This document shows, one piece after another, positions 17,971 to 26,499 of a DNA stretch of 64,000 bases (position 1 is the stretch's first letter; every line of letters starts with the position of its first letter). The notes beneath the pieces were generated by a model. The model was not told the DNA's origin. It was given only the letters and a program-made list of their open reading frames with translations, and searched no databases. Source of the DNA: JAMHZE01 sp964424715 (GTDB taxonomy: Bacteria > Pseudomonadota > Alphaproteobacteria > Rickettsiales > UBA8987); NCBI GenBank assembly GCA_964424715.1, contig CAYRJW010000001.1:8186-72185 (forward strand), written 5' to 3'. The position numbers and the translations under genes are program-made.

Positions 17971-18690
17971 CTAGCGACGGTTGCCCATCAGTTGAAGCAG
18001 ATTGATGAACATATAGACAAAATCAAAGTATAGCTGCAGGGCGCCCAGTATAGCGGCTTTTGAACGGGCAGCGGCATCGCCGCCTACCATGAAATAGACC
18101 TGTTTTATCTTCTGGGTATCGTATGCGGTAAGTGCAACGGAAGCGACCACTGCAACGATGGAAGAGATAAACATTATCTGCGAGCTGCCGATGAATATAT
18201 TAATGATGCTGGCAAGGAAAACACCCCAGATACCTATCATGGCAAAAGTGCCGAAAGAGGTAAGGTCTTTTTTGGTGGTGTAGCCGTATAAGCTCATGCT
18301 CATGAAGGTTGCGGCGGTAACGAAGAATGCGCGTGCTACCGATTCATGCGTATATTGCAGGAATATCGGGCAGACCATAAGCGATAAAAGCACCGCATAG
18401 CCATAGAAGGAAAGCTTTGCATTGGCTTCGCTCATTCGCATCATTTTTGGCATAACGGCAAAGGCCATCACCAGCGTGGCGATAAGCCATACTATGCTTA
18501 ATGACATCACAACCGAAGTAAGCTGTGGGCTGCTGAGCACGAACCATGATACAAGGCCACTTAGGCCTAGGCCGGCTGCCATGTGGTTATATACTTTTAT
18601 CATATGTGTACGCAGGCCCTGATCTATAGCAGCGCCTTGCGACTGGGTGCCTTGAGTGTAATCTCTAGGGCCGTTTGAAAAATCTACCAT
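17971..18690 (-). CDS. Bax inhibitor-1 / YccA family membrane protein
   Basis: A 239-residue protein with seven hydrophobic membrane segments and the family's C-terminal pattern: ALTAYDTQKIKQVYF, then ILGALQLYFDFVYMFINLLQLMGNR. In E. coli the relative YccA modulates the FtsH protease, and the wider family is linked to calcium leak; the role here is inferred from those. A strong ribosome-binding site (AAGGAGG on the minus strand) precedes the ATG. It is a single-gene unit with its own promoter and terminator. Confidence 0.92.
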   Translation of the reverse strand: MVDFSNGPRDYTQGTQSQGAAIDQGLRTHMIKVYNHMAAGLGLSGLVSWFVLSSPQLTSVVMSLSIVWLIATLVMAFAVMPKMMRMSEANAKLSFYGYAVLLSLMVCPIFLQYTHESVARAFFVTAATFMSMSLYGYTTKKDLTSFGTFAMIGIWGVFLASIINIFIGSSQIMFISSIVAVVASVALTAYDTQKIKQVYFMVGGDAAARSKAAILGALQLYFDFVYMFINLLQLMGNRR

Positions 18691-18726
18691 TTTCCCTCCT
18701 TTTGGGATTGTTTTAACTACGCTATT

Positions 18727-18755
18727 AATATATAGCTAATTTCATAATATTTCAA
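18727..18755 (-). promoter_or_regulatory. Promoter of the Bax-inhibitor-like gene
   Basis: Minus-strand TTGAAA (18750-18755) and TATATT (18727-18732) are 17 bases apart. They lie 37 bases upstream of the start at 18690, in the divergent gap shared with hisZ. Confidence 0.6.
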
Positions 18756-18787
18756 GTATAACAGGAAAAATTCAATTAGCGCAAGTA

Positions 18788-19855
18788 ATGTCTGATATTA
18801 AAAAAAGTCTTTTACCTCAAGGGTTTCACGATCACCTGCCGCCGGAAGCGGCCGGAGAGATGCACCTTAATTCGGTAGTGGTGAACAGCCTGACGATGTT
18901 CGGCTATGAACTGGTACGCCCAGCGATGATGGAGTTTGAGGAAAGCTTAGACAAGGATTTCTCATCCGATTTCTTCAAGGTAACAGATACTATCTCCGGC
19001 AAAATGATGGTAATACGCAATGATATCACGCCGCAGATTGCGCGCGTTGTTAAAGATAGATACGGCGCAGAAGCCCAGACAAAAACCATCCGGCTTGCAT
19101 ATACCGGGCAGGTGATAAGAAAGACCGGCAAAGGTAAATTCACCGAGCGCCAGCTTACGCAAACCGGGTTCGAGCTGGTTTCCGATAACAGCGCAAAACG
19201 CGATGCGGAAATTTTATTTGTAGCGATAGAAGCTTATGAAAAAGCCGGGATGAAAGATTACACGGTCGATCTGTGTTATCCGAAACTTGCGCGGATATTA
19301 CTTGAGGAAAAGAATTGTAACATCGCAGAAATTGCAGGTGTGGCAGCGCTTATAGAAGGGAAGGACATTCAGACATTAGCGGGCAATCCTAAATATTCCG
19401 ACATAGTAAAAATAATAAAAATATCGGATGAGGCGAGTGATCTTAGATCTGGAATAGAAGTTTTAGGCAAGCTGGAAAAAGAGATATCATCAGATACGGT
19501 AAAGAAAATATTCACGCGGATAAAAGAGGTGATGGAAATTATTGCAAAGTCGGTGGCGGATATGAAAATATCGCTGAATCTACTGGAAGCTATGGGGTTT
19601 GAATACCATAACGGGCTTTGCTATTCGTTCATTTCCAAAAAGAATTTTGACGAGATAGGGCGTGGCGGCAGGTATAAGATATCATTGAGCAAAGAAAAGT
19701 CACTTTCGGCGGCGGGGTTCACGTTCCTGATAAATTCGATGCTGCGCAGTGCGGAGATAAATATCAAAAGCGAACAGAAAAATATAAGTTACGATGAAGG
19801 TTTTTCCGCTTCAAAGAATATCAGGGATAAAAATATAATAACAATTTTTGAATGA
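18788..19855 (+). CDS. hisZ: ATP phosphoribosyltransferase regulatory subunit
   Basis: HisZ resembles the catalytic core of histidyl-tRNA synthetase and activates the short form of HisG, the first enzyme of histidine synthesis. The 355-residue protein begins LLPQGFHDHLPPEAA. It carries class II synthetase-like motif 2 (IRLAYTGQVIRKTGKGKFTERQLTQTG, here interrupted as in HisZ) and a motif 3-like stretch ending IGRGGRYKIS. It lacks the RGLDYYT-type histidine motif and the anticodon-binding domain of HisS, so HisZ is the better call. hisG is not nearby. Its stop overlaps the murC start (ATGA). Confidence 0.8.
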   Translation: MSDIKKSLLPQGFHDHLPPEAAGEMHLNSVVVNSLTMFGYELVRPAMMEFEESLDKDFSSDFFKVTDTISGKMMVIRNDITPQIARVVKDRYGAEAQTKTIRLAYTGQVIRKTGKGKFTERQLTQTGFELVSDNSAKRDAEILFVAIEAYEKAGMKDYTVDLCYPKLARILLEEKNCNIAEIAGVAALIEGKDIQTLAGNPKYSDIVKIIKISDEASDLRSGIEVLGKLEKEISSDTVKKIFTRIKEVMEIIAKSVADMKISLNLLEAMGFEYHNGLCYSFISKKNFDEIGRGGRYKISLSKEKSLSAAGFTFLINSMLRSAEINIKSEQKNISYDEGFSASKNIRDKNIITIFE

Positions 19856-21309
19856 ACGCGAAACCGAACATGAAGCAATATTCTGCGCTGAATCTGAAGA
19901 CCATACCGTTCGATATAGGCAGGATACATTTTATCGGCATCGGCGGCATCGGGATGAGCGGCATTGCGGAGATATTGCATAATCTTGGCTATAAAGTTAG
20001 CGGCTCTGACCTTGCAGATAATTATAATGTGAAGCGGCTGCGCAATCTCGGTATAGAAGTTTTCATCGGGCATGATGCGAAGAATATCGATGGTGCTTCC
20101 ATCATCGTTAAATCAACAGCAGTGCTGAATGTTAACCCGGAGATAATCGCGGCGCGGGAGAAGAAGATACCGATAGTGAAACGCTCGGAGATGCTTGCAG
20201 AACTTACAAAGTTAAAAGCAACGGTTGCTATCTCAGGTTCTCACGGAAAAACTACAACCACCTCCATCATCGGTCATATTTTTGATGTTGCAGAGCTGGA
20301 GCCTACCATAATAAATGGCGGCGTTATCAATAACCTTGATTCAAACGCGAAGCTTGGCGAGGGCGACTGGCTGGTTGCTGAAGCGGATGAGAGTGATGGT
20401 ACGTTCATAAAAATTCCGGCAACTATCGGTGTTATCACGAATATCGACCCGGAACATATGGATTACTGGAAGGACCTCAGCTCGTTGCATGATGCGTTCG
20501 TGAGGTTCATCACGCAATTGCCGTTCTATGGTTACGGGGTGATGAATATAGACCACCCGGTAGTGCGCGAGATATACAAGAAAGTTGAGGATAGAAGGAT
20601 ATATACATATTCCATGAATGATGCGGCCGCTGATATCTGCTGTACAAGTTTTGTGCAGGAAAATAATAAATCGAAATTCAAAGCTACCATCTCGGCGGAG
20701 CTTTCCGGCACCAAGTCGCCTTTAGAGGCCGAGTTCGAGATACCGGCAGTGGGGATACATAATATATCCAATTCACTTTCGGCGATTGCGGTGGCGCTTG
20801 GGATAAAGATAAATATCGAGACCATCAAAAAAGCGCTGAGCACTTTCGGCGGGGTAAAAAGAAGATTTACGCTGGTAGGAAATGCACTGGGCGCGACCAT
20901 CATAGATGATTACGCACACCACCCGGTTGAGATAGCAGCAACACTGAACGCTGCACGGCAATATATAGATGGCAAAGGCGGCAGGGTGATAGCAGTGATG
21001 CAGCCACACAGATATACGAGGTTGGAACATTTATTTGCTGGTTTCAGCGAATGTTTTACCGATGCCGATGAGGTAATGATATTGCCTGTATATTCCGCAG
21101 GAGAAGCTGCAATTGCCGGCGTTGATAATATAACTTTAGCAAAAGCCGTAGCGGCTAAAGGAAAAAAGGTACGAGCGATCGAAAATGATACAGATCTGCC
21201 AGTGAAACTGAAAGATGTTATAAAACAAGGGGATGTTATAGTGTGCATGGGCGCCGGGAGCATCACTTATATGGCCGCAAAACTACAGTCTCAACTAACC
21301 TCCGGTTGA
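19852..21309 (+). CDS. murC: UDP-N-acetylmuramate--L-alanine ligase
   Basis: Adds L-alanine to UDP-MurNAc, the first amino acid of the peptidoglycan stem. Domain 1 begins with IHFIGIGGIGMSGIAEIL, the MurC glycine-rich motif. The ATP-binding P-loop GSHGKTTTT is at residues 129-137. The DESDGTF segment and TNIDPEHMDYW follow, and the C-terminal ligase domain holds DDYAHHPVEIAATL and MQPHRYTR. The length of 485 is typical. An ATG six codons in (M7) is a possible alternative start. It sits outside the usual division-and-cell-wall cluster, coupled to hisZ by a 4-base overlap. Confidence 0.95.
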   Translation: MNAKPNMKQYSALNLKTIPFDIGRIHFIGIGGIGMSGIAEILHNLGYKVSGSDLADNYNVKRLRNLGIEVFIGHDAKNIDGASIIVKSTAVLNVNPEIIAAREKKIPIVKRSEMLAELTKLKATVAISGSHGKTTTTSIIGHIFDVAELEPTIINGGVINNLDSNAKLGEGDWLVAEADESDGTFIKIPATIGVITNIDPEHMDYWKDLSSLHDAFVRFITQLPFYGYGVMNIDHPVVREIYKKVEDRRIYTYSMNDAAADICCTSFVQENNKSKFKATISAELSGTKSPLEAEFEIPAVGIHNISNSLSAIAVALGIKINIETIKKALSTFGGVKRRFTLVGNALGATIIDDYAHHPVEIAATLNAARQYIDGKGGRVIAVMQPHRYTRLEHLFAGFSECFTDADEVMILPVYSAGEAAIAGVDNITLAKAVAAKGKKVRAIENDTDLPVKLKDVIKQGDVIVCMGAGSITYMAAKLQSQLTSG

Positions 21310-21337
21310 AACCTTCCGTAAAATTTATTATAATGAT

Positions 21338-21472
21338 ATGATGGAAGAGAAGAAAACCAAAAAAGCTAAACTTGAGGAAGCTTTAAGACAGAATTTACTG
21401 CGTCGCAAGGAATCTACGAAGAGCCAGAATTTAGCAGATAGGAATTCAATTAATAAGGACAAGCGGTCTTAA
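21338..21472 (+). CDS. Small basic protein (44 residues)
   Basis: An open frame with two ATGs in a row (21338 and 21341) encodes a highly charged helix-forming peptide, including KLEEALRQNLLRRKESTKSQ. It ends in a TAA that abuts the ATG of the next gene at 21473, a spacing that suggests real translation in the murC operon. From memory, small proteins with an ALRxNLxRRK core are common in alphaproteobacteria, often near cell-wall genes; I could not check this. No function can be assigned. An AT-rich leader (AAAATTTATTATAATG) precedes it. Confidence 0.6.
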   Translation: MMEEKKTKKAKLEEALRQNLLRRKESTKSQNLADRNSINKDKRS

Positions 21473-21793
21473 ATGTTTTGGTCAAAAAATCCGCATACAA
21501 AAGCCGAGCAGATCGCCAAGAACAAAGAGCGTGATATAAGGGTTCGCGCCCACCAGCTTCACATGAAAATGTCGGAACAGCAGGAAGCGATAGCGGAACA
21601 ATCCATGGGCCATGCCGAAAATCCCAATGCCAGCGAGGGCCTTGATGAAGATGCCGGTAGCCAGGTTGGAAGAGAGGTGCAGAAGGCAAAGGAATTCGTT
21701 CACGGCAGAAGCAAACAGTTAAAAAGCATGCGCTCCCGCATAAGGTCCGGCAGAAGAAAAGCCAGCTCCCGCGGCCGTTCACTTGGATTCTAA
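21473..21793 (+). CDS. Small hydrophilic protein of unknown function
   Basis: I do not recognise this 106-residue protein. It starts MFWSKNPHTKAEQI, is rich in Lys, Arg, Glu and Gln, and has a His/Met-rich patch (RAHQLHMKMSEQQ). It ends in a strongly basic, Ser/Arg-rich tail (RSRIRSGRRKASSRGRS) that could bind nucleic acid or ribosomes. It follows the 44-residue gene without a spacer and ends one base before the queA ATG, so all belong to one transcript with murC. There is no signal peptide or membrane segment. Confidence 0.6.
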   Translation: MFWSKNPHTKAEQIAKNKERDIRVRAHQLHMKMSEQQEAIAEQSMGHAENPNASEGLDEDAGSQVGREVQKAKEFVHGRSKQLKSMRSRIRSGRRKASSRGRSLGF

Positions 21794-21794
21794 A

Positions 21795-22847
21795 ATGAAA
21801 CTTTCCGAATTTGATTATGAGTTGCCCGATGAGCTGATCGCTACAAAACCTCTGGAAAAACGCGATGAATCTAAACTGCTGGTGTTTGATGGAGAGGAGA
21901 TGCGGGATGATGTTTTTAAGAACCTTCCCGACATGTTACAGAAGAATGATATTTTGGTTTTAAATAATACGAAAGTTATCCCTGCCCGTCTGCCGGGGAG
22001 CTGCAATGGTGGTAAGGTCGAGATAACTCTTATCAAAAGGATAAAGTCTGATTCAGAGATATGGGAAGTTCTGGCAAAGCCCGCTAAACGGCTTCTGGAG
22101 AGAAAGAAGTTTATTATAGATGATGATTTCTATGCCGAGATACTGGAACGAAAACAAAGTGGTTCGGTGATATTACGGTTCAACCATACCGGAAATAAAT
22201 TCTTCGAGATGCTGGATAAATACGGGTTCATGCCGCTGCCGCCTTATATAGCAAAAAAACGCAAGGCTGATGAAAGTGATAATACGACATACCAGACAGT
22301 TTATGCCAATGATAAGAATTCCGGCTCGGTAGCAGCGCCAACAGCAGGACTGCATTTCACCGATGATCTGATGCAGCGCATAAAAGCAAAGGGAGTGGAG
22401 GTGGCTTTTGTAACGCTTCATGTGGGCGCAGGAACTTTCCTACCAGTGCGTGTGGATAATATAAAAGACCACAAGATGCACAGCGAGTATTATGAGATAA
22501 CTGATGAAACGGCGTGGAAAGTAAATGCTGCACGTGCAAATGGCGGAAGGGTTATAGCAGTCGGGACCACCAGTTTGCGGACGCTGGAATCGGCTGCGGT
22601 TGACGGAAAGATAAGCGCGCAGACAGGTGAGACAGATATTTTCATTTCGCCGGGATATGAATTCAAAATTGTTGATGCGCTGGTCACAAATTTCCACCTT
22701 CCCAGATCAACATTGTTCATTCTGGTATCGGCACTGATGGGGCTTACAAATATGAAAAGACTTTATTCGCATGCGATAGAAAAAGAATACAGGTTTTTCT
22801 CATACGGTGATGCCAGCCTGTTGCTTAGGAAAAAAGTTGTAAAATAG
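21795..22847 (+). CDS. queA: tRNA preQ1(34) S-adenosylmethionine ribosyltransferase-isomerase
   Basis: Transfers and rearranges the ribosyl part of SAM onto preQ1 in tRNA, giving epoxyqueuosine. Conserved stretches include FDYELPDELIATKPLEKRDES at the start, VLNNTKVIPARL, SVAAPTAGLHFTDDL, VTLHVGAGTFLPVRVDNI, GTTSLRTLES and TNFHLPRSTLFILVSAL. The frame extends to a TTG at 21783, but the ATG at 21795 gives the normal N-terminus (MKLSEFDYELP) and 350 residues. With queE at 31016 it shows queuosine synthesis in this organism. Confidence 0.96.
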   Translation: MKLSEFDYELPDELIATKPLEKRDESKLLVFDGEEMRDDVFKNLPDMLQKNDILVLNNTKVIPARLPGSCNGGKVEITLIKRIKSDSEIWEVLAKPAKRLLERKKFIIDDDFYAEILERKQSGSVILRFNHTGNKFFEMLDKYGFMPLPPYIAKKRKADESDNTTYQTVYANDKNSGSVAAPTAGLHFTDDLMQRIKAKGVEVAFVTLHVGAGTFLPVRVDNIKDHKMHSEYYEITDETAWKVNAARANGGRVIAVGTTSLRTLESAAVDGKISAQTGETDIFISPGYEFKIVDALVTNFHLPRSTLFILVSALMGLTNMKRLYSHAIEKEYRFFSYGDASLLLRKKVVK

Positions 22848-22951
22848 TATCATTTTGGGCTGCGGAAAGCAGAAAAACCCGCAAAAATCCTTATATTTAT
22901 TGTTGTTATCGCCAATCTCCAATTAACTGGAAAATCATATCAGCTAGAGCA

Positions 22952-24454
22952 ATGTTCCGCCGCGTAAAAAGATTTTTCCTGACACTTCCCATCCGCCAGA
23001 AGATACTGGCGATAATTTTCTTTTGCAGTTTTATAGCGCTTCTTACATCGCTGATATTCTTCATCTTCTTTTCCACCATCCGGCTACGCGAGAATCTGGT
23101 ACAGGAGATGAATGTTCTGGCCGAGATAATAGGTAACCGCAGCACCGCCGCCATAGAATTCCTTGACCAGAAGACCGCCTATGAGAATCTGGCGGCATTA
23201 TCGGCAAGAAGGTCGGTAGTGACGGCATGCATATATGATTCCGAGGATACGAATTTTGCAGCATATGCAAAGGCCGGCGGCACCCCGGAATGCCCGAAAG
23301 CCTCATTCCCTAAAAGCGAATTCATGGATAACAGGCTTTATGTTTACAAGGATATATTTGTAAATAAGGAAAGGATAGGTTCGATAGTTGTTATCTCTGA
23401 ACTGAAGGAGATCAGGAAATCATACCAGCGGTATTTTTTCTATAGCATAATCTCGATAGTATTTGGCGGCTTCATCGCTCTGGTCATTTCCACAAGGCTT
23501 GCGAAAGTTATCGATAAGCCGATAAAAAGCCTTTATCTGGCCGCAAAGGCGGTGACCGACCGGGGCGATTATAACGTAACGGTAAGAAAGAAAAGTGACG
23601 ATGAACTGGGCGTTCTGGTTGATGCCTTCAATGAGATGCTGTTCCAGATAAATATCCGCGAGAAGGAAATCCGCGAAGCGAACCTGAATCTTGAGGACAA
23701 GGTGAAACAGAGAACGGTAGAATTCGAGCGCGCCAAGATACAGGCGGAGAAGGCCAACGAAAGTAAATCGGAATTCCTTGCCAATATGAGTCACGAACTT
23801 AGAACGCCGATGCATGCGGTGTTGAGTTTCGCGGAATTCGGCAATAGTGAATCTGCCACCGCCTCGCGTGAGGATATGCAGAAATATTTCAGCAAGATAG
23901 AAAATAGCGGCAAGCGCCTGCTTTCCCTGCTTAATAACCTGCTGGATCTTTCCAAGCTGGAAGCCGGCAAGATGAATTTCAACATTCGCCGTAATAACAT
24001 ATTACTGCCGCTCAATTCGGTGCTTTCAGAGGTGCAGAAGCTTCTTGAGGACAAAAAACTCACCGTGGAAGTTACAAAAACAGAAGAGAAAATGATCGCC
24101 GATTTCGATCAGGAAAAAATAATACAGGTATTCTACAACCTTATCTCTAACGCCATAAAATTCTCGAAACCGGAAGGCGTGATAAAGATAGATGTACGCT
24201 ATACCGAAGAGAGATCATTCCTGGTGGTATCTATCGAGGATAAGGGCATAGGCATCCCTGAGGGCGAGCTGGACAGGGTGTTCGATAAATTCATCCAGAG
24301 CAGCAAGACCAAGACCGGCGCCGGCGGAACAGGCCTCGGCCTTTCTATCTGCAAGGAAATAATAAAGGGCAATGGTGGCGATATCTGGGCGAGGAATTCG
24401 GAAGATGGCGGCGCGATTTTTTCATTTACACTGCCCGCAAACGCTATAATATAA
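22952..24454 (+). CDS. Membrane sensor histidine kinase (CHASE-like sensor, HAMP, HisKA, HATPase)
   Basis: A 500-residue two-component sensor. A first membrane helix (about 20-42) and a second (about 152-172) bracket a periplasmic domain that resembles CHASE8 (LAEIIGNRSTAAIEFLDQKTA). A HAMP linker follows, then a coiled coil. The phosphoacceptor His281 lies in FLANMSHELRTPMHA. The ATPase boxes are NLISNAIKFSKPEG, DKGIGIPEGELDRVFDKF and GGTGLGLSICKEI. No receiver domain is attached. The partner is probably the receiver-ATPase protein 9 bases downstream. The signal sensed is unknown. Confidence 0.93.
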   Translation: MFRRVKRFFLTLPIRQKILAIIFFCSFIALLTSLIFFIFFSTIRLRENLVQEMNVLAEIIGNRSTAAIEFLDQKTAYENLAALSARRSVVTACIYDSEDTNFAAYAKAGGTPECPKASFPKSEFMDNRLYVYKDIFVNKERIGSIVVISELKEIRKSYQRYFFYSIISIVFGGFIALVISTRLAKVIDKPIKSLYLAAKAVTDRGDYNVTVRKKSDDELGVLVDAFNEMLFQINIREKEIREANLNLEDKVKQRTVEFERAKIQAEKANESKSEFLANMSHELRTPMHAVLSFAEFGNSESATASREDMQKYFSKIENSGKRLLSLLNNLLDLSKLEAGKMNFNIRRNNILLPLNSVLSEVQKLLEDKKLTVEVTKTEEKMIADFDQEKIIQVFYNLISNAIKFSKPEGVIKIDVRYTEERSFLVVSIEDKGIGIPEGELDRVFDKFIQSSKTKTGAGGTGLGLSICKEIIKGNGGDIWARNSEDGGAIFSFTLPANAII

Positions 24455-24463
24455 AGGAAAAAT

Positions 24464-25468
24464 ATGGTTATGGAAAACAGCAATCAGATCAAAAAAGCCG
24501 TTGATGAAAGCAATGTTTCAACGCGGGCACCTTTCATTGTTTGCATTGATGATGAGGAGACCAATCTCGAGATACTAGAGATACATCTGAAAAAAGCCGG
24601 GCTGGAATGTAAGGCTATCGCCTATTCCGAGATAGGTCTGGATTACATAAAGGAAAATTTCGACAGGATAGATGTTATAATACTTGATATAATGATGCCG
24701 GGTATGGATGGCATTACACTGTTAAAACATTTAAAGGCTGACCCGAAGACCGAAGCTATCCCCGTTATAATGCAGACCGCCATGACCGGCGAGCAGAAGA
24801 CTATTGAAGGCATCGAGGCCGGTGCGTATTATTACATCACCAAGCCATATTCCCACGCGGTACTTGTTTCAGTGGTGAAATCAGCATTGCGCGAAAAAAG
24901 GGAATCTGACGGACTCAAGACCGAGGTCTCAAGTCTGCAGAATGTCGCAGAGAATTTCCGTTCATGCAGTTTTGAGCTGAAAACTTTTTCCGAAGCGAGA
25001 AGGGTTGCCAATTACATCTCCCGCTTCAGCGCCGACCCGAATAAATATATAGTGGGCCTTACCGCACTGCTGGTGAACGCCATAGAACACGGCAATCTCA
25101 ACATGGGTTTTGAATCCAAGCAGAAACTTCTGCTAGAGAATAATTACGAGGAAGAGATAAATAAAAGAATGCAGAACCCGGTCTTTGCTGACAAGAGGGT
25201 TACCGTGGAAATGCATCGCCGCGACCCGGAGGGGATATATGCAGTGGTGATAAAAGATGAAGGCAAAGGCTTTAACTGGCAGGACTACATGGATTTTGAC
25301 CCTAACCGCATGACCGACCCGAATGGTCGCGGTATCGCAATGGCGAACATAATGCTGCCCGGCGCCGTTGAATATTGGGGCAGGGGCAATATGGTGATAT
25401 ATAAGATGCCGATAAAAGGCGTTGATGTAAATGCCGTGCCTGCCCAGAAAAAAACCAACCGAAACTAG
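24464..25468 (+). CDS. Response regulator with C-terminal histidine-kinase-like ATPase domain
   Basis: The N-terminal receiver domain (about residues 24-145) has the acidic pair Asp29-Asp30, phosphoacceptor Asp75 (IILDIMMPGMDG), a Thr switch residue and Lys in ITKPYSH. After a short coiled coil, residues ~170-320 form an ATPase fold of the anti-sigma/RsbW type: LLVNAIEHGNLNMG (N box), VIKDEGKGFNWQDY and GRGIAMANIML. There is no DNA-binding domain and no phosphoacceptor His. Such proteins may work as phosphorylation-controlled serine kinases or anti-sigma switches; that is inference. It forms an operon with the sensor kinase upstream. Confidence 0.88.
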   Translation: MVMENSNQIKKAVDESNVSTRAPFIVCIDDEETNLEILEIHLKKAGLECKAIAYSEIGLDYIKENFDRIDVIILDIMMPGMDGITLLKHLKADPKTEAIPVIMQTAMTGEQKTIEGIEAGAYYYITKPYSHAVLVSVVKSALREKRESDGLKTEVSSLQNVAENFRSCSFELKTFSEARRVANYISRFSADPNKYIVGLTALLVNAIEHGNLNMGFESKQKLLLENNYEEEINKRMQNPVFADKRVTVEMHRRDPEGIYAVVIKDEGKGFNWQDYMDFDPNRMTDPNGRGIAMANIMLPGAVEYWGRGNMVIYKMPIKGVDVNAVPAQKKTNRN

Positions 25469-25477
25469 GAGAATAAT

Positions 25478-25753
25478 ATGCACCCGTTAATCGCACTTCT
25501 TGATCTGCTGATCAGCCTTTATTCAACTGCCGTATTCGTATATGTGTTGATACAGCTGCTGGCATATTTTAATATAATCAACATGAACCAGCCCTTTGTT
25601 ATCACTGTGAATAGGTTCCTGAGCGGCCTGATAGAACCGGCGCTGATGAGAATAAGGAAATATGTGCGCCCTTATAACAATATGGATTTCGCGCCGCTGA
25701 TATTGCTTATCGGTCTTTATTTCATTCAGTATTGCCTGAGATATTATTCCTAA
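25478..25753 (+). CDS. YggT family membrane protein
   Basis: A 91-residue protein with two hydrophobic segments (about 8-28 and 68-88) separated by the family's conserved loop, FVITVNRFLSGLIEPALMRIRKYVRP. YggT proteins are small inner-membrane proteins tied to osmotic-shock tolerance and cell shape or division in some bacteria; the exact role is unknown. It follows the kinase/regulator pair by 9 bases and is likely cotranscribed. Confidence 0.88.
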   Translation: MHPLIALLDLLISLYSTAVFVYVLIQLLAYFNIINMNQPFVITVNRFLSGLIEPALMRIRKYVRPYNNMDFAPLILLIGLYFIQYCLRYYS

Positions 25754-25756
25754 ATT

Positions 25757-25856
25757 TGTTATTCCGGACTTCAAGTCCGGAATCCAGCCACGACGATATG
25801 TGGTTGCGGGTTGGCTGGATACCGGAGTCTAGCTCCGGTATGACAGTCTTTTTTTT
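25757..25856. repeat. Palindromic intergenic element with two hairpins, doubling as a terminator
   Basis: The element contains an 11-bp perfect palindrome with a one-base centre (25761-25783, ATTCCGGACTT/AAGTCCGGAAT) and a second hairpin with 9-bp arms (25819-25841, ATACCGGAG/CTCCGGTAT). Both are held inside larger arms (TCCAGCCA 25783-25790 with TGGCTGGA 25812-25819). It ends with a run of Ts at 25849-25856. This is the kind of ATTCCGG...GGAATCCAG repeat dispersed in many Gram-negative genomes. It lies between the convergent yggT and lolA-like genes and probably ends both transcripts. Confidence 0.85.
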
Positions 25857-25857
25857 G

Positions 25858-26499
25858 CTAGCGTGAGTTGGGGAAATTTTTACGCGCTTTCCTGAAGGTT
25901 AGTTCAGAAGGCTCTATCTTCTCGTTTATCGTTACAGATGAAAAATTGGTTTGCGTGTTGTTCCCCTCATAATCAACTCTGCCGACCGAGAATAATTCAA
26001 GCGGCATCTTTTTGAATTTCAGGATAAGGCCGCTTATCTCACGCACTTCTTCTGCTCTGTTCAGTAAATAAACAGTAAAGCTTTTTCCCTCATCAGTAAC
26101 ATTGGTGACAGTCATTATATCGTTATTCTCAAGAGTAAGATCGTTGTAGAGCAGCACTTTCAGCGGGTTATCAGGGGCTTCGCCGCGGGTGACCTCGTCA
26201 AGGTCGTGATCATACTGGGTAAGATCATCATCGTTCACATAGTAATCTATGCGGTAGGGTTCGGCGTAGCTCATCTTGAGCTGGCCGGGTTTTGAGATCA
26301 TGATCTTGCCACTGCTCACCATAGTGCTGCCGGGATTTATCTGCACGAAATTTGCTTTGATGGTTCTTACCTTTGCAAGGTAATCCTGTGCCTGATCTAA
26401 AAGTTCATGCTGGTGGGAGTTCAGGGAAATAGCTTGTTCAGCGCTCGCCAAATGCGCAAAAAATAATATCAGTGCAGCGACGGAGAGAAATTTTTTCAT
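25858..26499 (-). CDS. lolA: LolA-like outer-membrane lipoprotein carrier
   Basis: Periplasmic carrier that takes lipoproteins from the LolCDE exporter to the outer membrane. The 213-residue protein has a signal peptide (MKKFLSVAALILFFAHLASA) and the LolA-type start of the mature domain, LDQAQDYLAKVRTIKANFVQ. SGKIMISKPGQLKMSYAEP and the conserved YDHDLDEVTR follow. It overlaps aroB by 4 bases (ATGA), an odd partner for a periplasmic carrier. I cannot exclude that it is a LolA-family paralogue and that the main lolA is elsewhere. Confidence 0.82.
   Translation of the reverse strand: MKKFLSVAALILFFAHLASAEQAISLNSHQHELLDQAQDYLAKVRTIKANFVQINPGSTMVSSGKIMISKPGQLKMSYAEPYRIDYYVNDDDLTQYDHDLDEVTRGEAPDNPLKVLLYNDLTLENNDIMTVTNVTDEGKSFTVYLLNRAEEVREISGLILKFKKMPLELFSVGRVDYEGNNTQTNFSSVTINEKIEPSELTFRKARKNFPNSR

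Noticed and set aside
18788..19855. Histidyl-tRNA synthetase (hisS) as the identity
   Set aside because: The histidine-specific motif and anticodon-binding domain are missing; HisZ fits better.
21783..21794. TTG start for queA, 12 bases upstream
   Set aside because: It overlaps the preceding gene and adds residues not part of the family N-terminus; the ATG at 21795 fits.
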